From: Semisulcospira habei
Lineage: Eukaryota > Mollusca > Gastropoda > Semisulcospiridae
DNA length: 64,000 bases
Direction: 5' to 3'
NCBI GenBank assembly: GCA_036245525.1
Contig: BTPG01000005.1
Location: forward strand, 208,663,242 to 208,727,241
The notes beneath the pieces are model-generated. The model searched no databases and had not been told where the DNA came from. It saw nothing but the letters and a program-made list of their open reading frames with translations. Shown in pieces: positions 48,304-59,937 of this stretch. Made by a program: the position numbers and the translations under genes. The first letter of the stretch is position 1; every line of letters starts with the position of its first letter.

Positions 48304-48490
48304 TTATTGGCACGTTTTAGCGGCGACAGAACTGGATGCTTCACTGGTGGTTTTTTCGGGTTTGAGTCTGTTTCCAGGTAAACATGCTTGGAATGGCATC
48401 AGGTTTTAACTTTCTTTTAAGCTGTGTCCACACATAATCAGTTGGAACTGGAAGAAAATGGAGAAAACACACAACTGTGTGCTGTGTGAT
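48304..48490 (-). pseudogene. THAP domain, second exon
   Basis: Acceptor TCTTCCCCAG on the minus strand, then ITQHTVVCFLHFLPVPTDYV: C..H here supplies the last two zinc ligands of the C2CH THAP finger. LKPDAIPSMFTW follows, matching the AVPT(I/M)F box that closes the domain. After that the proline/lysine-rich linker is readable only in the next frame (ETDSNPKKPPVKHPVLSPLK), so there is a one-base shift near 48378. The donor is AATAA followed by GTAAGT. Confidence 0.8.
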
Positions 48491-48843
48491 CTGGGGAAGA
48501 AAAATGTCATAGTTATAAATACTACCACTCAAAGTTCAATGTTTGAATACAAACAAACAATTTGGTTAGTTTTGGATTCGTAGAAAACATTACAGATGCA
48601 AATTGTAAAGTACATCATGATGCATTGCAGTTTGCACAGTCTGAATGTTCGTTGTTTCCATCTGTGGCTAGTTCAGTAGTTGTTTCTTGAAGACCTAAGA
48701 AAATAACAACTGGACTGCTCAAATACATTTCTAGACTTTACCCTGTCAGGTACTCAACAGCCGTCAAAGTCATTGTTCAATTCTGTTGTTTTTGTGCAAT
48801 AAATAGTCATTAGTAAAACTGAGAGTAAACAACGTAGACCTAC

Positions 48844-49035
48844 CTTGAAGTCTCGTCCTTCGTCGGGACGAATTCGGGTCAACCACTCTTTCCTCTGTTG
48901 AGTTTCGGTTGCTTTAGGAAAAGTATGAAAAGAAAGTTTCATGATTTCATTATTCTGTGCCCTATTTGACATGCACACAGGAACACAGCAATGGTGTTTC
49001 GATCTACTCATCCATTTTTTCTTCTCTGTGGCCAT
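48844..49035 (-). pseudogene. THAP domain, first exon (transposase N-terminus)
   Basis: Start MATEKKKWMSRSKHHCCVPV is preferred because the zinc finger follows directly. An upstream in-frame Met exists at 49095. HHCCVPVCMSNRAQ provides the first Cys pair of the C2CH finger, then LSFHTFPKATETQQRKEWL (the F..FP......W pattern) and IRPDEGRDFK, with a donor AAG|GTAGGT. THAP fingers bind the transposon ends in P-element-like and ISL2EU-like transposases. Spliced to the next exon, the domain is complete. Confidence 0.85.
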
Positions 49036-49616
<581 letters not shown>

Positions 49617-49950
49617 TGAGTGTTACCATTCATTGCTAACGTAGGCACGCAAGGCTTGGAAGTACACACACACACACACACATTTTCTATAAAAAGATTA
49701 TTAAATACATAAATACACAGACACATGACAATCATGTTGGTGTTGTTACAATAATGTAGACAAAGATAAAATGATGAATATACTACTTACTAGTAATACA
49801 TTATGCATGTTTAACTAATCTGCACTGCATGATTGATACTAAATCATTATGAGTGTCAGGCGGCTTCTCTGGAGTTAACATTGCTTTAGGTACATTCACC
49901 TCCCTAAAAGTGAATTTATGTTTAGTAGAAAAAGAGAAAGCACCCACCTG

Positions 49951-50246
49951 TCTGTGTTTGTTCAACCGCTGGGTGTAGTGACAATAGGGGCTCCAACACT
50001 TCTACCGCTCGTCTTCAGTTTTCACACCGCGGCGTTCCTCAACCGTTTCACTTCGTTTCAGTGGGGCTTTTCGCGATTTTTTCTTCAGAAAATTGTTTAT
50101 TTCCGTCCGAGATGCAACGGCTGGTACAGGGTCAGGGTATTCATATGTTGGGCCTTTTCCTCAGACGAAGTGCTTCGAGCAAGGCGTCTTTCGTCACTTT
50201 TTCAGTGTTGAATCTGTCTGCCGGTCTCCCCGGCGCAGAGATTTAG
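49951..50246 (-). pseudogene. Unidentified decayed exon near the right end of the transposon
   Basis: On the minus strand MAKSLRRGDRQTDSTLKK, then after a shift VTKDALLEALRLRKRPNI, then after another shift YPDPVPAVASRTEINNFLKK and a basic stretch ending KTEDER. Stop-free pieces of 18-55 codons join by single-base shifts. A donor-like CAG|GTGGGT is at 49950. It lies about 230 bp inside the right terminal repeat, so it may be the first exon of the transposase transcript or a third product. I do not recognise the family. Confidence 0.35.
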
Positions 50247-50458
50247 CCATCCGTTCGGTACTTTTCCGCCAACTCTTTAGAAGGTTTTGAAATTGAAATC
50301 CAGTCAACACCTTCCATATATGACCTATCTTTGTGCCTTGAATCACTTTTGCAGACACCGTAACAGCTGTGTTTGTTCACCATTGCGCGAACTTACCGCT
50401 ATGAAACAGTACTGACCAAGACGGAGTTTGCCCATAGGTCAAAGGCCAAGGTCAAGGA

Positions 50459-50475
50459 CCGATGTAAACCGCCCT
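50459..50475 (-). repeat. Right terminal inverted repeat of the ISL2EU-like element
   Basis: Minus-strand AGGGCGGTTTACATCGG, mirror of 15589-15605, followed outward by AT (50476-50477). Confidence 0.65.
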
Positions 50476-50535
50476 ATTCTCTCCCCTACAGTGCTTTTTC
50501 CTACTCACTAGTAGTTTCTTGTAACATTTTACGTA
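50476..50535 (+). mobile_element. Repeat X, copy 1, right end with AT and 14-bp duplication
   Basis: AT, then TCTCTCCCCTACAGTGCTTT, TTCCTACTCACTAGTAGTTT and CTT, which is the inverse of the start of repeat X copies at 14923 and 21748. TAACATTTTACGTA at 50522-50535 equals 14883-14896. Confidence 0.7.
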
Positions 50536-50559
50536 TTTGAGGATAGAACTTTGCAAATT

Positions 50560-50885
50560 TCTTGCTGATTTTCACACCTAGGGCTTACAGGTCACAATTT
50601 GACCCAATCCTACCACAGAGCCGGGACAAACAGCAGGCTTATGCAAACACTGTTTATGAAAAATCATGCGTGTATATTTACAGAGAAGATAGTTTTTATT
50701 TCGTAAAATAAAAAAGAAGTTATGTTAGCTTTTTACAAATAACTTCGAAGAAGTGGTGCAGAAAATTATCGGATTTTCACACCTAGGGCATACAGGTCAC
50801 AATTAACCTAATCCTACCAGACAGCAGAGACAAACTATAGGCTCATGTAAATACCGCATATGAAAAATCGCGCAATTATTAATGA
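50560..50885 (+). repeat. Tandem pair, period 205 bp
   Basis: GATTTTCACACCTAGGGCTT at 50567 and GATTTTCACACCTAGGGCAT at 50772. ACAGGTCACAATT, AATCCTACCA and TGAAAAATC.TGCG also recur in order. Confidence 0.7.
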
Positions 50886-51104
50886 TAAGATTCCCGTTCT
50901 CGTAAAAAAAAAAATCAGTTGTTTTAAGATTAATCCCAAATAATTTGTGAAAGTAATCCCCAAAACGTGAAAATATTCTCCTTTTCAAATTAAAATAAAA
51001 ATAAAAATCACTCAAAACGTTCTAGAAGTACAATGCTGGTTAACGAACTCATTCAATATCTTCCTTTTATCTAGCTATATGCAAAATATCTAGTAAATAT
51101 AAGA

Positions 51105-51271
51105 AAAATTACGGACTCGAGTGTGGATCAACCGGTTTTTGTTAACCAGCCGATTTCTAACCAATGAGCATATTAATAATAATAAAAAAACTACCTGGAC
51201 ATTATTTTTTTTAGGGAGAATATCATATAATATCAAGCTTGTCCGTCCTCAAACACGGGCTGTAGTCGCTG

Positions 51272-51326
<55 letters not shown>

Positions 51327-51420
51327 AGAAAGACGTTCTCTAGCAAGGTTTGCGTAGCTAGACGTGACGTCATTTTCCGGAATGCGCTCCGACCAGCCCC
51401 ATTTCAATACGGTAGACAAA
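51105..51420 (-). repeat. R1 composite repeat, copy c, minus orientation
   Basis: Read in reverse: TACCGTATTGAAATGGGGCTG, GGTCGGAGCGCATTCCG, ATGACGTCACGTCTAGC, then an (AC)n array (51271-51325 on the plus strand), then GTTGATCCACACTCGAGTCC. Matches 59938-60310. Confidence 0.7.
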
Positions 51421-51554
51421 AAACAAAAAACTGTTCGTTTTATTTAAGCTGGAAAATAACGTGCTAGGCACACTGTGCTCATTCAGTAAAAAACATCTTT
51501 CTACGCCACTGGTGTGTTATTTAAGTGTGCTAAAATAACCATTTCTTCTCCAAG

Positions 51555-51756
51555 GACAATCAATACATTGATGCTGATGAACGACCCACAGGGGAAAAAC
51601 GGCCAATCTTCTGTTTGCAATCCGATGACGTGGTCCACACACGGGAGATCACCGCGGTGTGCAAGGACTGCAAACAGATGTACTGTGACTGCTGCGAAAA
51701 GACGCACTCCAGAATTGCTGCAGCAAAACACCACATTGTAGTCAAGATAGCGCAAG
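51555..51756 (+). CDS. Single exon encoding a B-box zinc finger (TRIM-like), partial gene
   Basis: Acceptor CATTTCTTCTCCAAG ends at 51554 and donor AAG|GTAGGA begins at 51757. The 67-codon frame between them is open: YIDADERPTGEKRPIFCLQS, then HTREITAVCKDCKQMYCDCC, then EKTHSRIAAAKHHIVVKIAQ. CKDC...YCDCC..TH......KHHIV is the B-box pattern (C..C, C..C, H, H), with a KHHIV-like end as in TRIM and related E3 ligases. B-boxes bind zinc and mediate assembly. No RING, coiled-coil or NHL/SPRY exon was found nearby, so the rest must lie outside the window or far across introns. Unlike everything else here it has no lesion, making it the best host-gene candidate. A lone retained exon of a dead gene is possible. 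Confidence 0.7.
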
Positions 51757-51780
51757 GTAGGACTTAACATATAATAAACT

Positions 51781-52086
51781 TTAACCCCTTCCCTGCCACT
51801 GTACTTACACAGTACGTCATTTTTATATCTGACATCTTGGTTCATGCAACGACCAAAAGCCGACATCGTCCAAGGAACATGGATACAAACTGGTCTCAGT
51901 ATTCAAGATGTTGTCCCAAAAGGGATATTCTTGTTAGAAATTTTTATTTTTGTTACAATTTGTTATTCTCGTCAGCAAGAGGCATAGATGCTCATTAGCT
52001 CCAGCAGTCGCGGGTACTCATGAGGATGTCTGTCTCTTGCAGTCGGATCGTATTCCCGTAGTTTTTCTCGGCAGTGAAGAGGTTAA
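51781..52086. mobile_element. piggyBac-type MITE, 298 bp, with hairpin B5
   Basis: TTAACCCCTTCCCTGCC at 51781 and, inverted, TTAACCTCTTCACTGCC ending at 52086: 14 of the 17 terminal positions match and both ends are TTAA. The interior includes a hairpin-B segment (GGCATAGATGCTCATTAGCT..GTACTCATGAGGATGTCTG, 51982-52048). Confidence 0.75.
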
Positions 52087-52099
52087 AGCGATCCCATGC

Positions 52100-52250
52100 C
52101 GGACTGGGAGTGGGTGGTGGGGGGTGGGGAGGGTGGGTGGGGTGGGGGGTGGGTGGTTTGTGGTGGTCACTCATAGCTAAAATATGCCAGCACAACGTGT
52201 TTTCAGTGTTGTCCTGCCTTTTACTATACATTTGACTATGCACATGAAAC
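52100..52250. other. G-rich tract (GGGTGG)n
   Basis: 52108-52158 is a run of GGGTGG units in the plus strand. No gene. Confidence 0.6.
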
Positions 52251-52254
52251 GTGA

Positions 52255-52636
52255 CACGTATTGGACTGCTCCGGTGGAACTCCTACGTACAAAGGTCTTC
52301 CCCATGATATTCGCCATGCAGCATCTTTGGCCATTTTCAGGGCTAGATTGAAAACATTTTTTTTTTCAATTTGGCCTTTGAAAGGGATTGATAAACCCTA
52401 TGTTTTCCCATCAACATGTATATCTGATCAGGCTCTTCAAATGTTATGTTTATTATTTTAGTATTGTATCAGTGTGCATTTGGACGTATGAATGATTGTG
52501 TTTTTTGTACGTAGTTGTCGGTACTTTAGTTAGTTTATTTCAATTAGTTAGATTATCTAGATGTAAAGCGCTCTGAGCCTTTCTTTGTGGGGATATTGCG
52601 CTAAAGAAGAGTTATATATTATTATTATTATTAAAG
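52255..52636 (+). pseudogene. 5'-truncated LINE tail with (ATT)n end
   Basis: The frame YKGLPHDIRHAASLAIFRAR followed by LKTFFF is the C-terminal end (WN.LP..IR...SL..FR..LKT.LF) of Jockey/CR1-group LINE proteins. A 3' UTR follows, ending GCGCTCTGAGCC, GGGGATATTGCGCTAAAGAA and (ATT)n at 52615-52634. A different family from the 31.7-kb LINE, whose 3' end is unlike this. Confidence 0.75.
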
Positions 52637-52933
52637 GAGCAAGAAGAACCGACATTCAATGTTCATTAGGTTAAAGGCCCTACACATCCGCGGGGAACTG
52701 CTTTAAACAGCCGTGTATTGTTGGAAAGATAGTTGCTGTGGGCTGGCAGTCGAGCGCCTGTTAGCAGGCCTGCACAAACGCTTTCTATTGCGGTACGAAG
52801 TACGTAACAACATTCAGTAACCTCAGTAACATTTAAGCAAGTGGAAACTGGGCGGCTTCAGGAGATACAGTTTATTTTTGTTCAAAAGTATTCACGGTTT
52901 ACAGTCTTGAGCATGCCGTTTAGAGATCGCATG

Positions 52934-52935
<2 letters not shown>

Positions 52936-53003
<68 letters not shown>
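52936..53003 (+). repeat. (TG)n microsatellite
   Basis: About 33 TG units. Confidence 0.95.
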
Positions 53004-53004
<1 letters not shown>

Positions 53005-53842
53005 CATCAATGCTTTTGAACTGAGTCAGGTTACAAAATAACAGGTCAAATTATCATCAAAATATTTGCCCCACTGTGGGAGGAAACGCAGGATTAAAAA
53101 AGTAACCTATAAAACGTTGGCAACTACAAATTAACTAGCCTAACCATCAACTCGGGGAAAAAGTGAAAAAAGCTAATTATAAAGTCTACGTGCGTGTGAG
53201 CTCTAAGTTCACACACAGGCTAAGAAGCGGAAAGGAAATGAAGTCTAATAGTCTAATTAAATGAACGGTCTCACGTTGACACGGGACGAATAAAAGTGGA
53301 GGTGCTCTTATCCTATAACCTTTTGTACTCAGACTCAAAGGCTTGGGAAGGAAATTAAAGAAGGCAATCGAAGGGGTGCTGTCACTACCCTCGCGCCGCT
53401 TGCATTACAACCCGCAGGACATGGCAGCCGCTGGGAATGATGAAGCGATTAACACTAAGTACTCGGATGTGCGATAACGGGACTAATCCGCTCAAAGTGA
53501 TAGAGTTATTTTGAGCGGCGGCCGGTCCGAAATAAGGGGGAGTATCAAGAAGTTAATGTGTACAGTGAAGACTAGCTGTATGACCGGAACATAACTAAAA
53601 CGGGTACCGTATGAACCGCACGAAAAGAGCACTAAGAATCAAATAGTAAAATAACAAGACATCAACTACAAGTAAGGGACAAGTGACGAATAGGGCCTCA
53701 CAAAAAGTCTAAGTCCAAACACCCAAGATAAAGCACCTAAGCCTGAACTGTACCAAGAATAGTTCTAAGTCGGGATGAAGTGGAAAGTGCCAAAGTCCGA
53801 ACCTGGCTAAACCCTCTTGGCTTGACTTCCCGAACGAAGATT
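53004..53842 (-). other. Probable 3' UTR and flank of the minus-strand LINE
   Basis: No open frame. The LINE coding region stops at 53843. The exact 3' end was not defined. Confidence 0.4.
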
Positions 53843-56800
53843 CTATAGGGGTTGTCCACGACTTCTGCAGGCATGCTCGTGACTGCGGAGGCCAATCCGG
53901 GACAGGCAGGTTCGACCGCAGTGGCTGCAGAGGGAGGTCTGGCCAGGGTTCTGAGTTGCGGCATCTCTGTTTTTTCTCCTGAGCCGCTTGTCTTTAAGGC
54001 CAGCTCTGCGAGAGTCCTCAAAGGAGACAGCTGCCTTGTAAATGGTGGAGCGCCAGGTGTCACGGTCCGTAGCAAGTGAAGACCACTGGCGGTGGTCGAT
54101 TTGGCAGGCACTAAGTGACTTCTTGAGACAGTCTTTGTATCTCTTCTTTGGTGCCCCTCTGTCTCGGTGTCCAGTGGCGAGCTCGCGGAACAGGGTGATT
54201 TTGGGTAGGCGATGATCCTCCATCCTGGAGACGTGCCCAGCCCAGCGGAGCTGTGTCCGCAGCAGCAAAGCCTCGATGCTCACAGTTTCTGCCTGTTCAA
54301 GGACCTCGACGTTTGTGACATAGTCACTCCAGTGAATGCCCAGGATTGTACGCAGGCAGCGCTGGTGGAAGCGTTCGAGGAGTCGTAGTTGGCTGCGGTA
54401 GAGGGCCCAGGACTCGGAACCATACAGCAGGGTGGTGAGGACGATAGCTCTGTACACGCTGATCTTGGTGCCTGTTTTCAGCTGTTGATTGTGCCACACC
54501 CTCTTGTATAGACGCCCGAAAGCGCTGTTTGCTTTTGCCAGCCTGCTGTCCAGCTCCTTGTCCAGCTTGGCGTCTGACGTGATGATACAACCAAGGTAGG
54601 TAAACTGGTGCACTGACTTCAGTTCAGACTCGCCGATGGTGACTTGGGGAGGGCGATGCTCTACCTTGGGTGCCGGCTGATGGAGAACCTCTGTCTTTTT
54701 CAGACTGACCTCGAGTCCAAAGAGCTGGGCAGCGTCTGCGAAGCAGGATGTGATGCGCTGCAGGGATCTCTCTGTATGTGCAACGAGGGCAGCGTCGTCA
54801 GCAAAGAGCAGCTCAGCTGGTCTAGGGTTTTGGTGTGGGCCTGCCGTCGTCTGAGGTTGAACAGGCTGCCATCGAGACGATACCTGATGTACACTGCATC
54901 GTCATCGTCGAGGTCCACTGTGGCCTGCTTCAACATCATGCTAAAAAAGATGGTGAAGAGGGTCGGTGCCAGCACACAGCACTGCTTCACACCGTTGAGA
55001 ATGGGGAATGGTTCTGAGAGGTCATTGTTGAGTCTGACCTGGCCTTGCTGGTCCTCGTGTAGCTGGACGATCATGCTGTGGAACTTTGGGGGACAGCCAA
55101 GTCGCTCCAGGATCTGCCACATGCCTTGCCTGTTCACAGTGTCGAATGCTTTTGTTAGGCCGACAAACGTTACGTACAGCCCTTTGTTCTGCTCACGGCA
55201 CTTCTCCTGAAGCTGTCTCAGCACAAAGACCATGTCGGTGGTGCTCCTGTTGGCTCTGAAGCCACACTGGCCCTCTGGGAGGTGGTCTTCTGCAATGGCA
55301 GGTACCAGCCGATTCAGGAGCAGCCTTGCGAGAATTTTCCCGGCAATGGACAGCAGGGTAATTCCACGTTAGTTGAAGCAGGCAGGCTTCTCTCCTTTGT
55401 TCTTGTACAGGGTGATGACGACTGCATCGCGGAGATCCTTTGGTAGTGTTCCTTCCTCCCAGCAGCAGAGAAAGAGGTCATGAAGCTTGTTGTGCAGTGC
55501 TGGGCCTCCATGTTTCCAGATCTCTGGTGGGATTCCGTCAATGTCTGCTGCTTTGCCACTCTTGCGCTGGTGGATGGCTGCTAGGGTCTCTTCAGCAGTG
55601 GGCGGTTCGTCCAATTCAACCTTTACTGGGAGGTGTGGGATTTGGAGGATGACTGCTTCTTGAACAGTGCGCTCAGCGCTGAAGAGGTCCTGAAAGTATT
55701 CCGACCAGCGGTTCAAGATGGAGTTATTATCTGTGAATAGTGCCTGTCCATCAGCGCTTCGCAGGGGACTTTGTATCAGGTGCCTGGGGCCATACACTGC
55801 TTTCAGTGCTTCGTAGAAGCCCCTGTAGTCACCGTTGTCAGCACAAAGCTGGGTCCTCTGTGCGAGTCTGGTCCACTACTCGTTCTGGAGATCTCTGAGC
55901 TTGCGCTGGAGACTGCTGCAGACGAGGCGGAAGGCAGACTTCTTCACAGGGCAGGAAGGCTGGGCTAGGTGGGCCTGATGGGCGGCTCTTTTTTTTGCTA
56001 GGATTTCCTGGATCTCTACGTCGTTTTCGTCAAACCAGTCTTTGTTCCTCTTTCTAGCGAAACCCAAGACTTCTGCAGAGGATTTTGCGATAGCAGTTTT
56101 CAGCTGTTCCCAGAGTGTTTCAGGGGAGGAGTCTGCTGGGTCAGCTGTGTCTGTGATCCTGCGCTGTAAATCTGTCTGAAGGGCAGCTTTTACGTCGTCA
56201 CGCTGAAGGCTGGCAACGTCAAGCTTTTTTTTTTACGGGGCCCCCCTTTCTTGGGTTTTGGCTTGAAGTGGAGCCTGAGTTTGCAGCGGACAAGGCGGTG
56301 GTCAGTGTGGCACTCTGCGCTGGGCATCACTCTGGTGAGGAGGACATCTCTGCGGTCCCTCTGACGCACTAGGACATAGTCGATAAGGTGCCAGTGTTTG
56401 GAGCGAGGGTGCATCCAGATTGTCTTTCGACTGTCCTTTTGCTGGAAAGTAGTGTTGGTGATGACAAGCTGCTACTCTGCACAGAACTCCAACAGTAGGC
56501 GGCCATTGTCATTGCAGTTCCCGACGCCATGCTTGCCGAGGACTCCTTTCCAGGCTTCAGAGTCCTGGCCCACTCTGGCGTTGAAGTCGCCAAGGATGAT
56601 GACTTTGTCGTCTGCAGGGGTGCTCTTTAGGAGGCTGCGCAGGTCAGTGTAGAACTTGTCCTTTTCTGCAGGCTCTGCCAGGAGGGTTGGGGAGTACACA
56701 CTGAGAAGGGTGACGTGTTGCTGGTGTCTCAGTGGGAGGCGCATGGACATGATGCGGTCTGAGTGACCGGTTGGTAGGTTTTCCAGCTTAATCGCAATGG

Positions 56801-57065
56801 AGGTCTTGACCATGAAGCCCACGCCTGAGAGCCGTCTTTCTGATGCAGACTGGCCTGACCAGTAGAGGGTGTAGCCAGCGCCAAGTTCTTGGAGACTGCC
56901 TTCGTCTGGGAGGCGTACTTCGCTGAGCGCAGCGATGTCGATGTTTAACCTCCGCAATTCATGGGCAATGAGGGCGGAGTGACGTTCAGGGCGTCCGCTG
57001 TCTGCTGTGTCAAGCATGGTTTGGATGTTCCAGCATGCTACGTTGAGTCCGGTCGTGGTCGTCAT
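53843..57065 (-). pseudogene. LINE of about 3.2 kb coding length, APE-RT with C-terminal zinc knuckle, broken
   Basis: On the minus strand from 57065: LNVACWNIQTMLDTADSGRP, IAALSEVRLPDEGS (catalytic Glu), GVGFMVKTSI, IILGDFNARVGQD (GDFN intact) and, after a shift, HLIDYVLVRQ and CHTDHRLVRCKL (DH intact). Then RSADGQALFTDNNSILNRW, KSGKAADIDGIPPEIWK, RDAVVITLYKNKGEK; FRANRSTTDMVFVLRQLQEK; VGLTKAFDTVNR, where the usual FVDL is VGL so the first catalytic Asp is lost; GVKQCCVLAPTLF (G to C); LLFADDAALV intact in another frame near 54.80 kb; then FTYLGCIITSDAKLDKELDS, LRWAGHVSRMEDHRLPK and a CSHCGRTC...H...HAC knuckle. At least four frameshifts. I do not assign a clade. Confidence 0.85.
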
Positions 57066-58470
57066 TAGAGTGGATCCGTTGTTTTTACTTGTTTTCTGAT
57101 CGCAGGAGAAGATGCCCGTTGACCGCGGCTAGCCAACTGGGGTTGTGAGGGGACGAGCTTTGGTTAGGCCACCTTTTCTAGGCCCCTCTCCGTGTGGAGC
57201 AAGCAGTGCTGTCCCTAGAGAAGGCTGCTTGGCCGTTCAGGGTGTGCCGAGTGACGTTGTCATCCCCAGGTCAACATCAGGCGACCAATATCCTGAACCG
57301 CCTGCATGCAGGTTTGAGACTGCGGCTTCCAGTGACATCTTTCACCTGCCGTTTCGCCCCTCGCCCGTCGCTACAGGACTTGGAATAATCTGTCATGGTC
57401 CGTGGACGTTTCCTAAAGCCTGCGCGGTGGAGCTTTTTGGTGGAGTGCAGTGTGCGCAGTACTGGCCCCACCCTTTAAGCCCTTGGTTCGTCTGCCATGG
57501 TCTAGCAAGCTGGGACGATGGCATCGAGGTCCTCAGGTCGTAGGTTTTATATCAGACTGTCCTTGTCCTAGTCTCTGGCTCAAAAACCTTCCCCGGAGAC
57601 ACGGGGGCTTTGAAGTCAGGGTTTTCCTCCCTTAGCCTTTCCGCAGCCAAGCGGCCAGGCCTGCAAGGCAGCAGGACAATGTTGATTAATTTTCGAGGTT
57701 CTCTCCTCTAGCTCCGCCGTGTTTAGTCTGGGGGCTCGTGCTGCCCAGGTTTTGGGGTCACCTCGGAGAGGATGTGGCCGATAGAGGGATGCTATGCTAG
57801 TCCGGAGGGATTACACACGAGGGTGCCTCACGAAGGCCAAGAGGCCCTAGACTAGGATGATTCCGGGGGAGGCGCTGTAAGAGTTCCCCACTACCCGCAC
57901 CCCCAAAGCAACTCGTCCCCTGGGACCCCCACCTTTTGAGTCAGGCAGAGACCCATTGACACCTGGCTAAACAATTAGAGTTCAAACAGCGAGGAACAGT
58001 TTTGTTCGGAACTCGACTAGAAAAACGACAGAGCCTGGGTCTGGAAAAGGGAAAATAATTCTAAGTTGGAACTCGACTGGAAAACGACAGAGTCCGAAAT
58101 GGGGGACAATGATTCTAAGTCCGAAAACAGCAGAGTCCATAAGCTTCAATACTACGCTGCCAAAGGAAACCTCTCGGAAAAAATCGATCTTAGAAAAATG
58201 TCCACAAGACCCTGTTTCTTGAGCCTATTCGAGATTAGCTAATTAAGACATAGACTACATGTTACAAGCATGCACAAGGGTTAGACTGTACGAATTATGA
58301 AATGAATATTCACTCTAAACAGTGCGGGGGTCCTCACCTTTAACGGGAAAGTAGAGGAAAGAGAAAGTGGGGAAAGATGAACAGATTTTGAGGAAACTAA
58401 TCTGAATCTGGCGGAACTCAAGCCTGGCAACAGCTCCTAGGTTTATACTTAGTTGACTCGGGTACTGGTT
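57066..58470 (-). other. Probable 5' UTR region of the minus-strand LINE
   Basis: Contains a GGGTTTTCCTCCCTTAGCC-type segment, a GC-rich start near 57.1-57.9 kb and a local direct repeat (GGAACTCGACTAGAAAAACG and GGAACTCGACTGGAAAACGA at 58010 and 58069). No frame is supported. Confidence 0.45.
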
Positions 58471-58480
58471 ACGGTCCTCT

Positions 58481-58860
58481 TCTCTCTGTGACAGAACGGG
58501 TCTCTACAACCAAGCAGCCACTTAGTCAAGCCGCGGGACTATTATGCGGGCTGAATGATCATAGATCACTGAAACTGTCGTCGCAGACGTTGGTATGGAG
58601 GCCCCCTTCTGTCTGACAGAACCGATCTCTACAACCAAACAGTCACTTAGTCACGCCGTCGGACTATTATGCGGGCTAAATGATCATAGATCACCGAAAT
58701 TGTTGTCACAGACTCTGCTCCGTAGCATTCTTCGTCGATCGCAGAAGGAATCACTAAGAATCAGACAACCACTTAGCCTCGCAGTTGGCCTTCTATGCGG
58801 GCTGAATGATCAAAGTTCAGCGAGCTGCCGCTGCCAGACTGCCTCAACCAGGAGACCGTT
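58481..58860. repeat. Three tandem units of about 126 bp upstream of the LINE
   Basis: CACTTAG-centred units: CTACAACCAAGCAGCCACTT (58505), CTACAACCAAACAGTCACTT (58629) and GAATCAGACAACCACTTAG (58758), each followed by a G/C-rich step, TATTATGCGGGCTGAATGAT or TTCTATGCGGGCTGAATGAT, then CATAGATCAC-like text. The position upstream of a minus-strand LINE recalls promoter monomers. Confidence 0.7.
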
Positions 58861-59937
58861 TGTTTACCGTTTCAGTTTGTTTCAGTTTAGGACCACTGAG
58901 AGCGTGGTAAAGTTAATGCTGCCAGACGTTCCTTATCTTCACTTTTTAGAATGATGGCTACGGGGACGAAGGAGGTGAACAGAAGAAAGAGCAAAATTCT
59001 ACTAAAATAAAAAATACTAAAAAGTCAGAAAAAATTAGAAGGGGATAGAGCTTATATGGGACAACATTCTCATGCAAATAACATAAATCTCAGGAAAAAA
59101 AAACAAAAACACCCCGATATGACTTACAGATTAAAACACAACGGTATTGCCAACTAACATTTTACTCTATTACAAGATAAAATATTATGAACATGTGACA
59201 TGCTGCATCCTCTGATGTCAAGGTCATAGCTGCCATATTTCCTCGAACTTTTAGTAGGTCGTGTCTCTCAAATTACTGAATAATTTGCTACAAATAGTTA
59301 TAATGATATTATGTATTTGAACAGAAATATAGGAAACGAACAAATCGTTCCTAATGTAATACAGGTCAATGTCACAACGGCTTAAAAAAATACAAGTGCA
59401 CGCGAGAATTTGAACCACAGAACCAATGTAATCTAATTTTAAGACGATGATAGTGCTAATCATAGCAGATTGTTTGATGTTAGAATTAGGTTGTCATCCT
59501 CAAGTTCAAGGTCATGGCTATCATATTCGTTTGGCGCTTACTGTAGGCTTCTGCTCTCAACGACTTGACCGATATGATTTAAATTTAAGACGATGATACT
59601 CCAAATAAAGCCAAAGCACCGTGAATGAAAATCCGGTCTTTAAGCACAAGGTCAAGATCACAACTATCAGATTTTTGCTAGAACCACTGCGCAGTCACTA
59701 TATCTCGAAACACTGATCCGACCTTTTTCAAACTTTCACCTTGACTTAGGACAAAGTACTGCATACAAAAGAATTGCTACGCCAGCTTATATTGTTCGTT
59801 GATATTGTTGTGATAAAGATATCTTAAGAGATGGGGAAGCCAACCCCATCCTTTAACTGTCAACACTTATCCTCTACCTGTTTTATCATGTTTAAAAATC
59901 ATTTTCTGTCTGTCTTTATTTCTTGCTCTTTTTGTCT
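58861..59937. other. No gene; diverged TCAAGGTCA-containing repeats
   Basis: TCAAGGTCATAGCTGCCATA (59219), TCAAGGTCATGGCTATCATA (59506) and TCAAGATCACAACTATCAGA (59651) mark three diverged units. Otherwise AT-rich. Confidence 0.5.

Noticed and set aside
54644..55210. 188-codon plus-strand frame
   Set aside because: Antisense shadow of the LINE reverse transcriptase.
57145..57543. 132-codon frame on the plus strand
   Set aside because: Overlaps the upstream region of the minus-strand LINE, shows no motif, and has a composition explained by the GC-rich LINE 5' region.
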